Shown here piece by piece: positions 1-6,974 of a stretch of DNA of 12,368 nucleotides. Made by a program: the position numbers and the translations under genes. Position 1 is the first letter of the stretch, and every line of letters begins with the position of its first letter. The notes under the pieces are model-generated. The model ran no database searches. It was not told the origin of the DNA and saw only the letters and a list, made by a program, of their open reading frames with translations. Source of the stretch: Deltaproteobacteria bacterium (GTDB lineage: Bacteria > Desulfobacterota > DSM-4660 > Desulfatiglandales > B25-G16); NCBI GenBank assembly GCA_018400255.1, contig JAGYMO010000217.1, positions 1 to 12,368 of the forward strand. Direction: 5' to 3'.

Positions 1-1
1 G

Positions 2-47
2 CATTCATCCACGGCTAAAGCCGTGGCTTTCTGCGGTCGGGGTAAAA
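2..47 (+). repeat. Left copy of 46-bp inverted repeat with internal hairpin
   Basis: Bases 2-47 are the exact reverse complement of 4113-4158. Inside is the palindrome CCACGGCTAAAGCCGTGG (9-26). Short GC-rich hairpins with a TTTAG or CTAAA loop next to such flanks resemble the ends of IS200/IS605-family elements; that link is from memory of the family. The window begins within one base of the repeat, so its true outer limit and any target duplication cannot be seen. No transposase (TnpA or TnpB) is present between the copies. Confidence 0.85.
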
Positions 48-54
48 AACAGGT

Positions 55-73
55 AGAATCTGTTGATTCTTTT
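55..73 (+). terminator. Weak hairpin with T-run just inside the left repeat
   Basis: AGAATC (55-60), a four-base loop TGTT, then GATTCT (65-70) running into TTT. The stem is perfect but AT-rich and only 6 bp, so termination would be inefficient. It could shield the downstream genes from transcription entering from the left, or be chance. The following 71-174 is very AT-rich and probably holds the promoter for the DUF202 gene, but I could not fix a convincing -35/-10 pair. Confidence 0.25.
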
Positions 74-174
74 GAAATAAACTGCTCAAATATATTGTAT
101 TATAGTTTAGTGGTGGGTATATTTACACGTATTATTAATATAATATATAAAAAGAAGGGATCAATAGAACTAAT

Positions 175-612
175 ATGAAATTCAATGAAATTTTTTCAAA
201 ATTATGGCGACGAGATATAAAGCCCCCTCGGCCTGAACAAAACCCTAAAAACAGAGGATCTTACCGCACACAGCACCGACAGATCAGAAATCCATATGAT
301 CAATTCCTTACTACACACCTGATCCTTCGTGATCAACTGGCAATAGATAGAACTGTCCTGGCCAATGAGCGTACTTTCATGTCTTACTGTAGAACAAGTT
401 TAGCCCTTATTTTCTCAGGGGCGGGGTCTATTAGGTTTTTTGACATGTTTTATGCTGATGTTGCAGGTTGGGTTCTAATCGCCCTCGGCTTAATCGTTGC
501 AGTTATCGGATCTCTTCGTTTTATTGTTATGAACAAAAAAATCCGGACAACTCGGAGGCTACCAGTACAAAATAACGCCCAGGGTTCAGGGGCCGTTGAG
601 GGGATAGAATAA
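175..612 (+). CDS. DUF202 family small membrane protein
   Basis: A 145-residue protein of unknown biochemical role. The first ~50 residues are basic and polar with no signal peptide. Residues about 51-80 carry the DUF202 (YidH-like) signature, seen as LAIDRTVLANERTFMSYCRT followed by SLALI. Two membrane segments follow, at roughly 72-90 and 96-119, then a short basic tail. DUF202 proteins are small inner-membrane proteins of undefined function. The start is the first ATG of the frame; an AGAAGGGA stretch lies about 14 bases upstream, so the ribosome site is weak. The gene lies 91 bases before the methyltransferase/ATP-grasp fusion on the same strand, with a small TTGGC-TTC-GCCAA hairpin in the gap (655-667). 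It may be co-transcribed with the fusion and exporter genes, but its link to them is only positional. The family call is firm; the function is unknown. Confidence 0.85.
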   Translation: MKFNEIFSKLWRRDIKPPRPEQNPKNRGSYRTQHRQIRNPYDQFLTTHLILRDQLAIDRTVLANERTFMSYCRTSLALIFSGAGSIRFFDMFYADVAGWVLIALGLIVAVIGSLRFIVMNKKIRTTRRLPVQNNAQGSGAVEGIE

Positions 613-703
613 AATAGACAGGATGAATGAAATGCCCCACACTGAAGGACTTTTTTGGCTTCGCCAACAATGTTGAATAACCTTTTGAATTCAGGAAAAA
701 CAC

Positions 704-2686
704 ATGTCAAAAATGACAAAAAATGGAAATAAAAAACTAATAGAGGTATTAGGGCCGGTTGACAATTTAGAAAGTTACGTAAAGGCTGACTGGTGGCGTC
801 ACCTCTTTAATGCAAATTACCTTAGAACGGATGGAGATGTTGTTGAAGATGAGGATATTACCAAAAAGGAGGTAGATGTCTTCCTTTCTGCTATTGATGT
901 CTTCAAGGAAAACAGAATACTAGATCTATGTTGTGGCCAGGGACGTCATGCTATAGAGATTGCGAAAAGAGGTTACACCAACGTCTTTGGCTTAGACCGA
1001 TCACATTACCTAATAAACAGGGCAAGAAAGATTAACAAAATAAATGGACTAAATGTCATTTTCAAAGAGGGTGATGCCAGAAACCTACCGTTCCAAAATG
1101 ACTATTTTGATGCTGTAATAATTGCTGGAAACAGTTTTGGTTACTTTGACTCCGTCAAGGATGACATGAGAATCTTTAAAGAAATCATGCGAATTTTGAA
1201 GCCTAATTCTAAATTGCTGATAGACATTACAGATGGCGCTTACATGCGGGACAATTTTCAACCTCGTAGCTGGGAGTGGATTGACAAAAACTATTTTGTC
1301 TGCCGAGAACGATCACTGTCTGAAAACAAGGAAAGGCTGGTTTCCAGAGAAGTTATAACTCATGTAACTAAGGGGGTTATCGCGGATCAATTTTATGCAG
1401 AACGGCTTTACTCCAATGATGAGCTTAAAAAGCTAATGCTAAAAGCAGGATTTGAAAAGCTTTGCAGCTATCCAAAGGTGCCGTCCGAGTCAAAACGCAA
1501 TCAAGATTTAGGAATGATGGCCGAGCGTATAATCGTTACCGCAATCGCAAAAAAGGAGTGGTCGCCTGCCAAAAAATATTCTAAAGAAAGGGAGTCCGTG
1601 CTTGTTCTGATGGGTGATCCTAATAAAAAGGATTTGGTCAAGCCTGATTCAACCTTTGATGATGACGATTATCATACTATAAACGAATTAAAGAGAGCAT
1701 TATCCGAGCAATTAAAATATAATTTTATGTATCTTTCCAACCATGACACCTTAATGAAAGACCTTCTAAAGATGAAAGGGAAATGCAGTTTTGTATTTAA
1801 TCTTTGCGATGAAGGTTTTAACAATGAAGCCTCAAAGGAATTACATATTACAGCACTCCTGGAGGTGCTTGGATTTCATTATTCAGGAGGCACTCCCCAG
1901 TGCCTTGCCTACTGTTACGACAAATCCCTCATACGAGGCATAGCAAAGGAAATGGACATTCCTGTGCCACGCGCATTTATGATAAAATCAGAAGATATAC
2001 AATTTGTTGAATTGCCCCTTATGTTTCCTGTTATTGTAAAGCCCAACTATGGAGATTCCAGCTTTGGCATTACTCAAAAAAATGTCTGTTACGATCTTCA
2101 GTCACTAGAAAGTGCAATTGTAAACATAAGAGAAAAATTTGGTTACAACAATCCGGTTCTGGTAGAAGAATTTTTGACTGGAAAAGATATAACAGTAGGT
2201 ATTATCGGGAATCCCACTACCTCTTATATCATACTGCCCGTAATTGAAGAAGATTACTCTCGCTTACCCGAAGAATTGCCAAAAATATGCGGCTATGAGG
2301 CTAAGTGGGACCCAAGCTCACCATATTGGAAAATCAATTCTATCCCCGCCAACTTGTCAGAAGATGTTGAGAGGTTTTTAAGTGCAAGCTGTATCAATTT
2401 GTTTGAACGCCTGGAATGCCGAGATTATGCACGCTTTGACTGGAGACTCGATAAAAACGGCACACCCAGATTATTGGAGGTTAATCCTAACCCCGGATGG
2501 TGCTGGGATGGACACATGGCAAAAATGGCTAAATTGCAAAATATGTCATACAGCGATATGTTGTATGGCATTTTAGATGCTTGCAAAAGCCGAATCTCGC
2601 TATCTAACGGTTATGAAAAAGGGCTTGCGAATCATCGCACTGCCGGTCAACTTTCCACTCCCCTTGAAAACAGCCGGCTTGCCTAA
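704..2686 (+). CDS. Methyltransferase / Ddl-like ATP-grasp ligase fusion
   Basis: A 660-residue two-domain enzyme, probably cytosolic. Residues ~28-284 form a class I SAM-dependent methyltransferase: motif I ILDLCCGQGRH (72-82), the acidic residue of motif II in GLDRS (96-100), GDARNLPF (123-130) and FDAVIIAGNSFGYF (135-148). Residues ~298-630 form an ATP-grasp domain of the D-Ala-D-Ala ligase type: FNLCDEG (365-371), YSGGTPQ then YDK (393-407), VIVKPNYGDSSFG (443-455), VLVEEFLTGKDITVG (485-499), YARFDWRLD (575-583) and LLEVNPNPGW (590-599), the last two giving the Mg-binding D579, E592 and N594. ATP-grasp ligases join a carboxylate to an amine through an acyl phosphate. Here the product may also be methylated; the substrates are unknown. 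It is not a housekeeping Ddl: the N-terminal GGxSxE motif is missing and the catalytic-loop Tyr is Trp535. AGGA at 693-696 supports this start. The stop overlaps the exporter start. Confidence 0.88.
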   Translation: MSKMTKNGNKKLIEVLGPVDNLESYVKADWWRHLFNANYLRTDGDVVEDEDITKKEVDVFLSAIDVFKENRILDLCCGQGRHAIEIAKRGYTNVFGLDRSHYLINRARKINKINGLNVIFKEGDARNLPFQNDYFDAVIIAGNSFGYFDSVKDDMRIFKEIMRILKPNSKLLIDITDGAYMRDNFQPRSWEWIDKNYFVCRERSLSENKERLVSREVITHVTKGVIADQFYAERLYSNDELKKLMLKAGFEKLCSYPKVPSESKRNQDLGMMAERIIVTAIAKKEWSPAKKYSKERESVLVLMGDPNKKDLVKPDSTFDDDDYHTINELKRALSEQLKYNFMYLSNHDTLMKDLLKMKGKCSFVFNLCDEGFNNEASKELHITALLEVLGFHYSGGTPQCLAYCYDKSLIRGIAKEMDIPVPRAFMIKSEDIQFVELPLMFPVIVKPNYGDSSFGITQKNVCYDLQSLESAIVNIREKFGYNNPVLVEEFLTGKDITVGIIGNPTTSYIILPVIEEDYSRLPEELPKICGYEAKWDPSSPYWKINSIPANLSEDVERFLSASCINLFERLECRDYARFDWRLDKNGTPRLLEVNPNPGWCWDGHMAKMAKLQNMSYSDMLYGILDACKSRISLSNGYEKGLANHRTAGQLSTPLENSRLA

Positions 2687-4083
2687 TGCAAATGAATGTT
2701 GAGATTAATAGAAGGTCAGCATTAATTATTGCCACCTTAAGCGCCTTTCTAACCCCATTTATGGGATCCTCGATTAACATAGCGCTTCCGGCGATACAAA
2801 AAGAATTTAGCCTTGATGCCGTCTTGTTAAGCTGGGTTGCTACCTCCTATATACTGGCCTCGGTTATATCACTTGTTCCATTTGGCAGATTGGCAGACAT
2901 TTATGGGAGAAAGAGGGTATTTACCTGGGGCATCTCGATCTTTACCATTGCCTCCTTTATCTCTGCCTTTTCTATTTCCGCCTCCATGTTGATTTTTTCA
3001 AGAATTATTCAAGGGATTGGAAGCGCCATGATATTTGCCACCGGAATAGCAATCCTCATCTCTGTGTTTCCTGTAAGCCAAAGGGGCAGGGTCCTGGGCG
3101 TAAATGTTGCAGCTGTCTATATAGGGCTTTCTGTAGGCCCGTTTTTGGGTGGATTCCTGACCCAGCATTTTACATGGAGAAGCATATTTGTCTTCACCAT
3201 ACCCCTCGGGTTCATTATCATCGGCCTTGTGCTTTTGCGGTTAAAAGGAGAATGGGCAGAGGCAAAAAATGAAAAATTTGATATGCAAGGCTCTCTTATC
3301 TACGCTGCTTCATTGGTAGCACTAATGTATGGCATTTCAGTGTTGCCAAAGCAAATAAGTATTTTAATTATTGTATTAGGGATCGGGGGTATCTTTGCAT
3401 TTGTGAAATGGGAGATGAAGGTTACAAATCCTGTTTTCAACCTAACCCTGTTTAGGGTAAACAGGGTATTTGCATTTTCTAATCTTGCAGCCTTAATCAA
3501 CTACAGCGCTACATTTGCGGTTGCATTTCTCTTGAGCCTATACCTTCAACACATACGGGGACTAAGTGCTCAAAACGCGGGCTTAATATTAATTGCCCAG
3601 CCAGTCGTGCAGGCTATCTTTTCACCCATTGCGGGAAGGCTTTCCGATAGGATTGAACCGCGGATAGTCGCATCAATAGGCATGCTGCTTACAACAATAG
3701 GGCTTTTTCTATTCATCTTTTTACATGAATATTCAACACTGGGGATGATCATCGCCCGCTTGATTATATTAGGATTCGGTTTTGCCCTCTTTTCCTCACC
3801 TAATACCAATGCTATTATGAGCTCCGTTGAAAAAAAATTTTACGGCCTGGCATCAGGTTCAGTAGGAACCATGCGGCTAATGGGGATGATGATCAGCATG
3901 GGTGTTGCCACCCTTATATTTGCTATATTTATCGGGAGGAGCCAGATTACCATAGAACACAGCGCGGAATTCCTGAAAAGTATGAGTGTGGCATTTATTG
4001 TCTTTTCTCTTCTCTGTTTTGTCGGCATATTTGCATCGCTTATACGAGGAAAAATAGCAAACAATAACCTGCCTCAAAAATAG
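2686..4083 (+). CDS. MFS exporter, DHA2 (EmrB/QacA-like) family
   Basis: A 465-residue inner-membrane transporter, the usual size for 14-segment DHA2 drug:proton antiporters. Visible motifs are motif A GRLADIYGRKR (67-77), motif B RIIQGIGSAM (106-115), the antiporter motif C GLSVGPFLGGF (147-157) and a motif A echo GRLSDRIEPR (317-326). The first helix ends in SSINIALP (28-35), where family members commonly carry an Asp a little earlier (LDxTIVNVALP); here that position appears to be Met26. The ATG at 2686 shares its A with the preceding TAA (TAATG), a classic translational-coupling arrangement. A second ATG at 2692 is possible and would drop two residues. The tight coupling to the methyltransferase/ATP-grasp gene suggests it exports that enzyme's product, or protects the cell from it. 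The substrate cannot be read from sequence. Confidence 0.9.
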   Translation: MQMNVEINRRSALIIATLSAFLTPFMGSSINIALPAIQKEFSLDAVLLSWVATSYILASVISLVPFGRLADIYGRKRVFTWGISIFTIASFISAFSISASMLIFSRIIQGIGSAMIFATGIAILISVFPVSQRGRVLGVNVAAVYIGLSVGPFLGGFLTQHFTWRSIFVFTIPLGFIIIGLVLLRLKGEWAEAKNEKFDMQGSLIYAASLVALMYGISVLPKQISILIIVLGIGGIFAFVKWEMKVTNPVFNLTLFRVNRVFAFSNLAALINYSATFAVAFLLSLYLQHIRGLSAQNAGLILIAQPVVQAIFSPIAGRLSDRIEPRIVASIGMLLTTIGLFLFIFLHEYSTLGMIIARLIILGFGFALFSSPNTNAIMSSVEKKFYGLASGSVGTMRLMGMMISMGVATLIFAIFIGRSQITIEHSAEFLKSMSVAFIVFSLLCFVGIFASLIRGKIANNNLPQK

Positions 4084-4112
4084 TGGAGGATAGCAAATAA
4101 AGCCCTCACGAC

Positions 4113-4158
4113 TTTTACCCCGACCGCAGAAAGCCACGGCTTTAGCCGTGGATGAATG
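4113..4158 (-). repeat. Right copy of 46-bp inverted repeat
   Basis: The perfect inverted match of 2-47, starting 29 bases after the exporter stop. It contains the palindrome CCACGGCTTTAGCCGTGG (4134-4151). It could also form a hairpin in the 3' end of the exporter transcript, but no T-run follows, so it does not look like a standard intrinsic terminator. The two copies face each other across about 4.07 kb holding exactly three genes. Confidence 0.85.
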
Positions 4159-4190
4159 AGCCTATAGTCGGGATGTCGTAACACTAAGCC

Positions 4191-4258
4191 CGCCGTTCGC
4201 GAAGCGAATCGGCGAAACCAAGTGGTGCCAAGGGCTTGCCCGTGGGGCTCCGCTCCAC
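4191..4258. other. Non-coding strip of consecutive hairpins
   Basis: Within the 217-base gap between the exporter and the photolyase stop, four hairpins follow each other: CGCCGTTCGC with GCGAATCGGCG around GAA (4191-4214, one bulge), ACCA-AG-TGGT (4217-4226), GGGC-TT-GCCC (4232-4241) and GTGG-G-GC-TCC-GC-T-CCAC (4242-4258, one mismatch). No credible gene overlaps it. It may be a degenerate mobile-element end, a structured 3' region for the minus-strand photolyase transcript, or part of a small RNA. I do not recognise an Rfam family. Confidence 0.5.
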
Positions 4259-4300
4259 CTTTCCTAAAAACGTACAGAGGGGCACATTGAAAAGAGTCGC

Positions 4301-5767
4301 TCAAGCCCATTTCTCTAAATACTGTTTCACGCGTACCTTACGTCTCGTGTTCTCCGAGCTCATATAACGCACCTTTCCAAAAATTGCCCTCTCAGGGCCC
4401 CAGGCCCTGTCGTGACGCCCCAGGACCCAAAAAATACCTGTATACGAGTTTGGATCCCTGCCGTCGAGGGCATAACGGTTATTTAGCCTTTCCATGAATT
4501 GGAGGGCATCCCTTGGTGTGGGCGACCAATGCACTATTTTTTTACCCCAAAGCATACGCAGGTAATTATGGATCACGCCATCTTCTAACAGCTGTTTTTG
4601 GGCCGCGTTCCATAAAGGATCATGAGTTCGTGCCTCTTCAAACTCTTTCAGCGTGTAGATTGATGGCCTAATATCCTTTGAGTGGTCTTGAAGCGTCTTT
4701 AATGCCCATGAGGGAAGGGATTCATACTTATCGTAGTCTTTGCGCTTTTGACAGAGCTGAAACCCTAATTCTCGCCACGTTATGAGCTGATCAAGAAAGG
4801 CCTCAGGGTTTTCATCTACTCCCCACCACCCTTCTCTTTGGCCAGACGCCTTTCCAGGGCTATTTCCCGGTGACCATGAGCCCCCGTCAAGGATCGCTTT
4901 TACAATCTCATGCGAAGAGATGTGACCAAAATGAAGGTAAGGAGAAAGACCACTTTCAGCATCTTGGTCTGGGTGATTCCTGTATTCCTTGTAAAATGGA
5001 AGTCTTTTTTCCATGAATGTATTCAATGTTGATCTTGCCTCTCTCGACCCACCAGAGCACCCCACAGGCCTCACCTGATGGTCAATTGGAAGGGTATCTA
5101 AAAGGCCTCTGATGCCTGCTTTCTGCTCGAAAAACAGAGAAGGCCACCTTTTGCTAACATGCTTGGGTATGGCCTCAAGGGCCTTTAACTTAAGCCCGGC
5201 GAAGGGCAGCGCCTTTGGTTGCTGCCTGAGAAGTCCAAGAAGGTTTTTTTGGGAAAACCGCCTGAAATGGTAAGCAGACTGAAAGACCTTTTCAGAGAGG
5301 CGTAAAGGGATAAGGCCATTGGCATCAACCTTTTCCATAAATACCCTGACCTTTTTAGCCGCGACCTTAATCATGGATGGAATGAAGAAACAGGGGAAGT
5401 CATCCGTTACAATGACACAGGCATTTGATGACAGGGCCTCGACAAGCCCCTTACCCTCACCATTTACCCTCTCAACGTAAGGGTAATAGAGAGCAGGTGC
5501 CTGAGCCAATTCACTTGCATTATCCGCCATGCCTTCCAGCACAAAGGCATGTATTCTTTCGTTTGCCCAGGGGTAGTCGCAACGCAAGGCCTCAAGAACC
5601 AAAAGCGGCTTCTTTATCTTCATGGACCACTCTACCGCACGGTCCAGGGCAAAGTTCCATGAAGGCCTCCTGGCAGCAATCATCCAGTAAAGAACAAAGT
5701 CACCATCGTTGTTTACTCGATTACTGTTACAAGCAGTTATACGAATAGGCGGCACAGAGCTAATCAT
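4301..5767 (-). CDS. Class II CPD photolyase (deoxyribodipyrimidine photo-lyase)
   Basis: A 488-residue flavoenzyme that uses FADH- and blue/near-UV light to split cyclobutane pyrimidine dimers. The N-terminal Rossmann-like photolyase domain (~20-170) is followed by the helical FAD domain. Class II hallmarks are SPYLHFGHISSHEI (275-287), LITWRELGFQLC (328-339), MLWGKKIVHW (405-414) and the C-terminal LDGRDPNSYTGIFW and FGKVRYMS (434-447, 463-470). Trp386, Trp407 and Trp414 have the same spacing (21 and 7) as the class II electron-transfer triad W360/W381/W388 that I recall for Methanosarcina mazei, so it looks catalytically competent. A Gly/Ser/Pro-rich stretch at ~295-313 looks like a loop insertion. 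The ATG at 5765-5767 has only a poor purine-rich site upstream, so the start is less certain than the rest. It is 76 bases downstream of the PNPOx-like gene and may share its transcript. The symbol phr would be conventional but is not class-specific. Confidence 0.93.
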   Translation of the reverse strand: MISSVPPIRITACNSNRVNNDGDFVLYWMIAARRPSWNFALDRAVEWSMKIKKPLLVLEALRCDYPWANERIHAFVLEGMADNASELAQAPALYYPYVERVNGEGKGLVEALSSNACVIVTDDFPCFFIPSMIKVAAKKVRVFMEKVDANGLIPLRLSEKVFQSAYHFRRFSQKNLLGLLRQQPKALPFAGLKLKALEAIPKHVSKRWPSLFFEQKAGIRGLLDTLPIDHQVRPVGCSGGSREARSTLNTFMEKRLPFYKEYRNHPDQDAESGLSPYLHFGHISSHEIVKAILDGGSWSPGNSPGKASGQREGWWGVDENPEAFLDQLITWRELGFQLCQKRKDYDKYESLPSWALKTLQDHSKDIRPSIYTLKEFEEARTHDPLWNAAQKQLLEDGVIHNYLRMLWGKKIVHWSPTPRDALQFMERLNNRYALDGRDPNSYTGIFWVLGRHDRAWGPERAIFGKVRYMSSENTRRKVRVKQYLEKWA

Positions 5768-5843
5768 ACTCGCTGTCTCTTCTTTGCAAATACTTGTAAG
5801 CAGTAAACCTACTCACTGCATTTCACGTCCCCTTCAACCTACA

Positions 5844-6299
5844 CTATACCCCTGCAATATCTCCATGGTAAGCTTTTGTAGGACCTTCTAAGAGCGTATA
5901 TGATTCAAGGATTATTTTAACCGGCTCTCCACCTGGGTCTTCAAAAAAGTCTTTAAGTTCCGGATGCTTCTGTATCAATTGCTTGCGTATTGCCTCCCGT
6001 TCTGCACCCTGAGTGATCCTATAAAATCGCCCTGAAACGGTCAGAGCCATGGCATTTTTATGATCAGATTCCACAGCGGCCTGCCTTGTATCAATCAAAA
6101 TACTGACTGCCGGATTTTCAGACATATTTTTATACTTCCGTGTATCACTAAGTGTCATAAGATAAATTTCCTCACATGAAGAATCAGAGGCATACGCCAT
6201 CAAGGAACAGTGAGGTATATTCTCAGAGGCAGTGGCAAGAACGCAGGCGCCCTGTTCTCGAATAAGCGCTTTAACCTTTTTCCAAATGTCATCATCCAT
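5844..6299 (-). CDS. PNPOx-like FMN-binding split-barrel protein
   Basis: A 151-residue soluble protein of the pyridoxamine 5'-phosphate oxidase-like flavin-binding superfamily. The fold signature is the run GACVLATASENIPHCSLMAY (17-36), then IYLMTLSDTRKYKNM (45-59), ENPAVSILID (61-70) and the strand ALTVSGRFYRI (85-95). Such short proteins bind FMN, or sometimes F420 or heme, and are mostly uncharacterised reductases or pyridoxal-related proteins. The specific substrate is not readable, and it is not a full-length PdxH. The ATG is preceded by GGGG (6306-6309 on +), a weak ribosome site at reasonable spacing. It is transcribed away from the 6533 gene and toward the photolyase, so the two could form one flavoprotein transcript. 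A TTATC-AAA-GATAA inverted repeat sits at 6318-6330, just upstream of the start. Confidence 0.82.
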   Translation of the reverse strand: MDDDIWKKVKALIREQGACVLATASENIPHCSLMAYASDSSCEEIYLMTLSDTRKYKNMSENPAVSILIDTRQAAVESDHKNAMALTVSGRFYRITQGAEREAIRKQLIQKHPELKDFFEDPGGEPVKIILESYTLLEGPTKAYHGDIAGV

Positions 6300-6424
6300 A
6301 CAATTACCCCGTATCGTTTATCAAAGATAATGCCCCAAGATCTTCAATGATTCAAGGGGGCTTTGACCTTTTTCAAATTCATTTAGCATATTTAAGTTGA
6401 TAAAAGGGAGGCTGATTTCTTTAC

Positions 6425-6453
6425 TTTTGGCTCAAAAAGTGCAATTATATAAT
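6425..6453 (+). promoter_or_regulatory. Candidate sigma-70 promoter for the 89-residue protein gene
   Basis: A perfect -10 box TATAAT lies at 6448-6453. The best -35 at 17-base spacing is TTTTGG (6425-6430), a weak match. Transcription would start near 6460 and leave a leader of ~70 bases before the ATG at 6533. The leader includes a GGAGGAAGGGG purine tract (6467-6477) with no start codon at usable distance. Confidence 0.4.
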
Positions 6454-6532
6454 ACCAGAATTTGGAGGAAGGGGCAACAAACTAATTCGCCCTACCTCAT
6501 TGAGTGAAAGAGCTAAGCAGAAGGGGGACATA

Positions 6533-6802
6533 ATGATAACGGTAGAGAAAATTAATGCCGGCAGCTTCAAGGTAACAGTAAAGGGCAGCAAAACAACAAC
6601 CAATCATACAGTGAGCCTAAGCCCTTCATATTATAAAGAGCTTACTGGCGGAAAGATTCCGGAGGAGGAGCTGGTAGAAAAATCATTTGAATTTCTCCTT
6701 GAACGGGAAAGCAATACCAGCATTCTCAGTTCCTTCGATCTGCCGGTGATCGGTCGGTATTTCCCTGCGTATGAAAATTCAATCCGGGAGATGCTGAAGT
6801 AG
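6533..6802 (+). CDS. Conserved small protein of unknown function
   Basis: An 89-residue soluble protein. I prefer the ATG at 6533 because GGGGG (6523-6527) sits five bases before it. An upstream TTG at 6500 would add 11 polar residues and lacks such a site. The protein opens with MITVEKINAGSFKVTVKG, a beta-rich stretch, followed by TTTNHTVSLSPSYYKELTGG and a Glu-rich helix, then LLERESNTSILSSFDLP and VIGRYFPAYENSIREML. The ending, ERESNTSIL...FDLPVIGRYFP, looks like a recurrent motif of small uncharacterised bacterial proteins, though I cannot name a Pfam family. There is no signal peptide, membrane segment or cysteine. It stands alone, between the divergent PNPOx-like gene and the MarR regulator, with ~240 bases of gene-free, increasingly AT-rich DNA downstream. 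The function is unknown. Confidence 0.75.
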   Translation: MITVEKINAGSFKVTVKGSKTTTNHTVSLSPSYYKELTGGKIPEEELVEKSFEFLLERESNTSILSSFDLPVIGRYFPAYENSIREMLK

Positions 6803-6974
6803 GTGAAAAGAAACGCCTTTCATCTCTTGCCTGAAAACATTTACCTGTATCCCAAGATCCTGCTTCCCAATCATTGCCTTAGACCTAATCCCCACTAAAC
6901 CATACCTCACAACCCTTGTAGTCGTCTTATCAATGTTATCTATAATTAATTAAGTTAAAATAGTTAGAGTTCTG

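Noticed and set aside
2382..2576. Internal + strand frame of 64 codons inside the fusion gene
   Set aside because: It lies in another frame within the conserved ATP-grasp motifs, so it is a shadow.
704..2686. The fusion gene as a normal D-alanine-D-alanine ligase (ddl) of cell-wall synthesis
   Set aside because: There is no N-terminal GGxSxE motif, the catalytic-loop Tyr is Trp, a methyltransferase is fused, and no cell-wall genes are nearby.
4074..4310. Minus-strand open frame of 78 codons covering the right inverted repeat and the hairpin strip
   Set aside because: It reads through the repeat and palindromes, has no recognisable domain, and overlaps both neighbouring gene ends. It is a translation of repeat DNA rather than a gene.
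6500..6532. TTG start for the 89-residue protein
   Set aside because: The rare start codon lacks a close ribosome site, whereas GGGGG sits five bases before ATG 6533.
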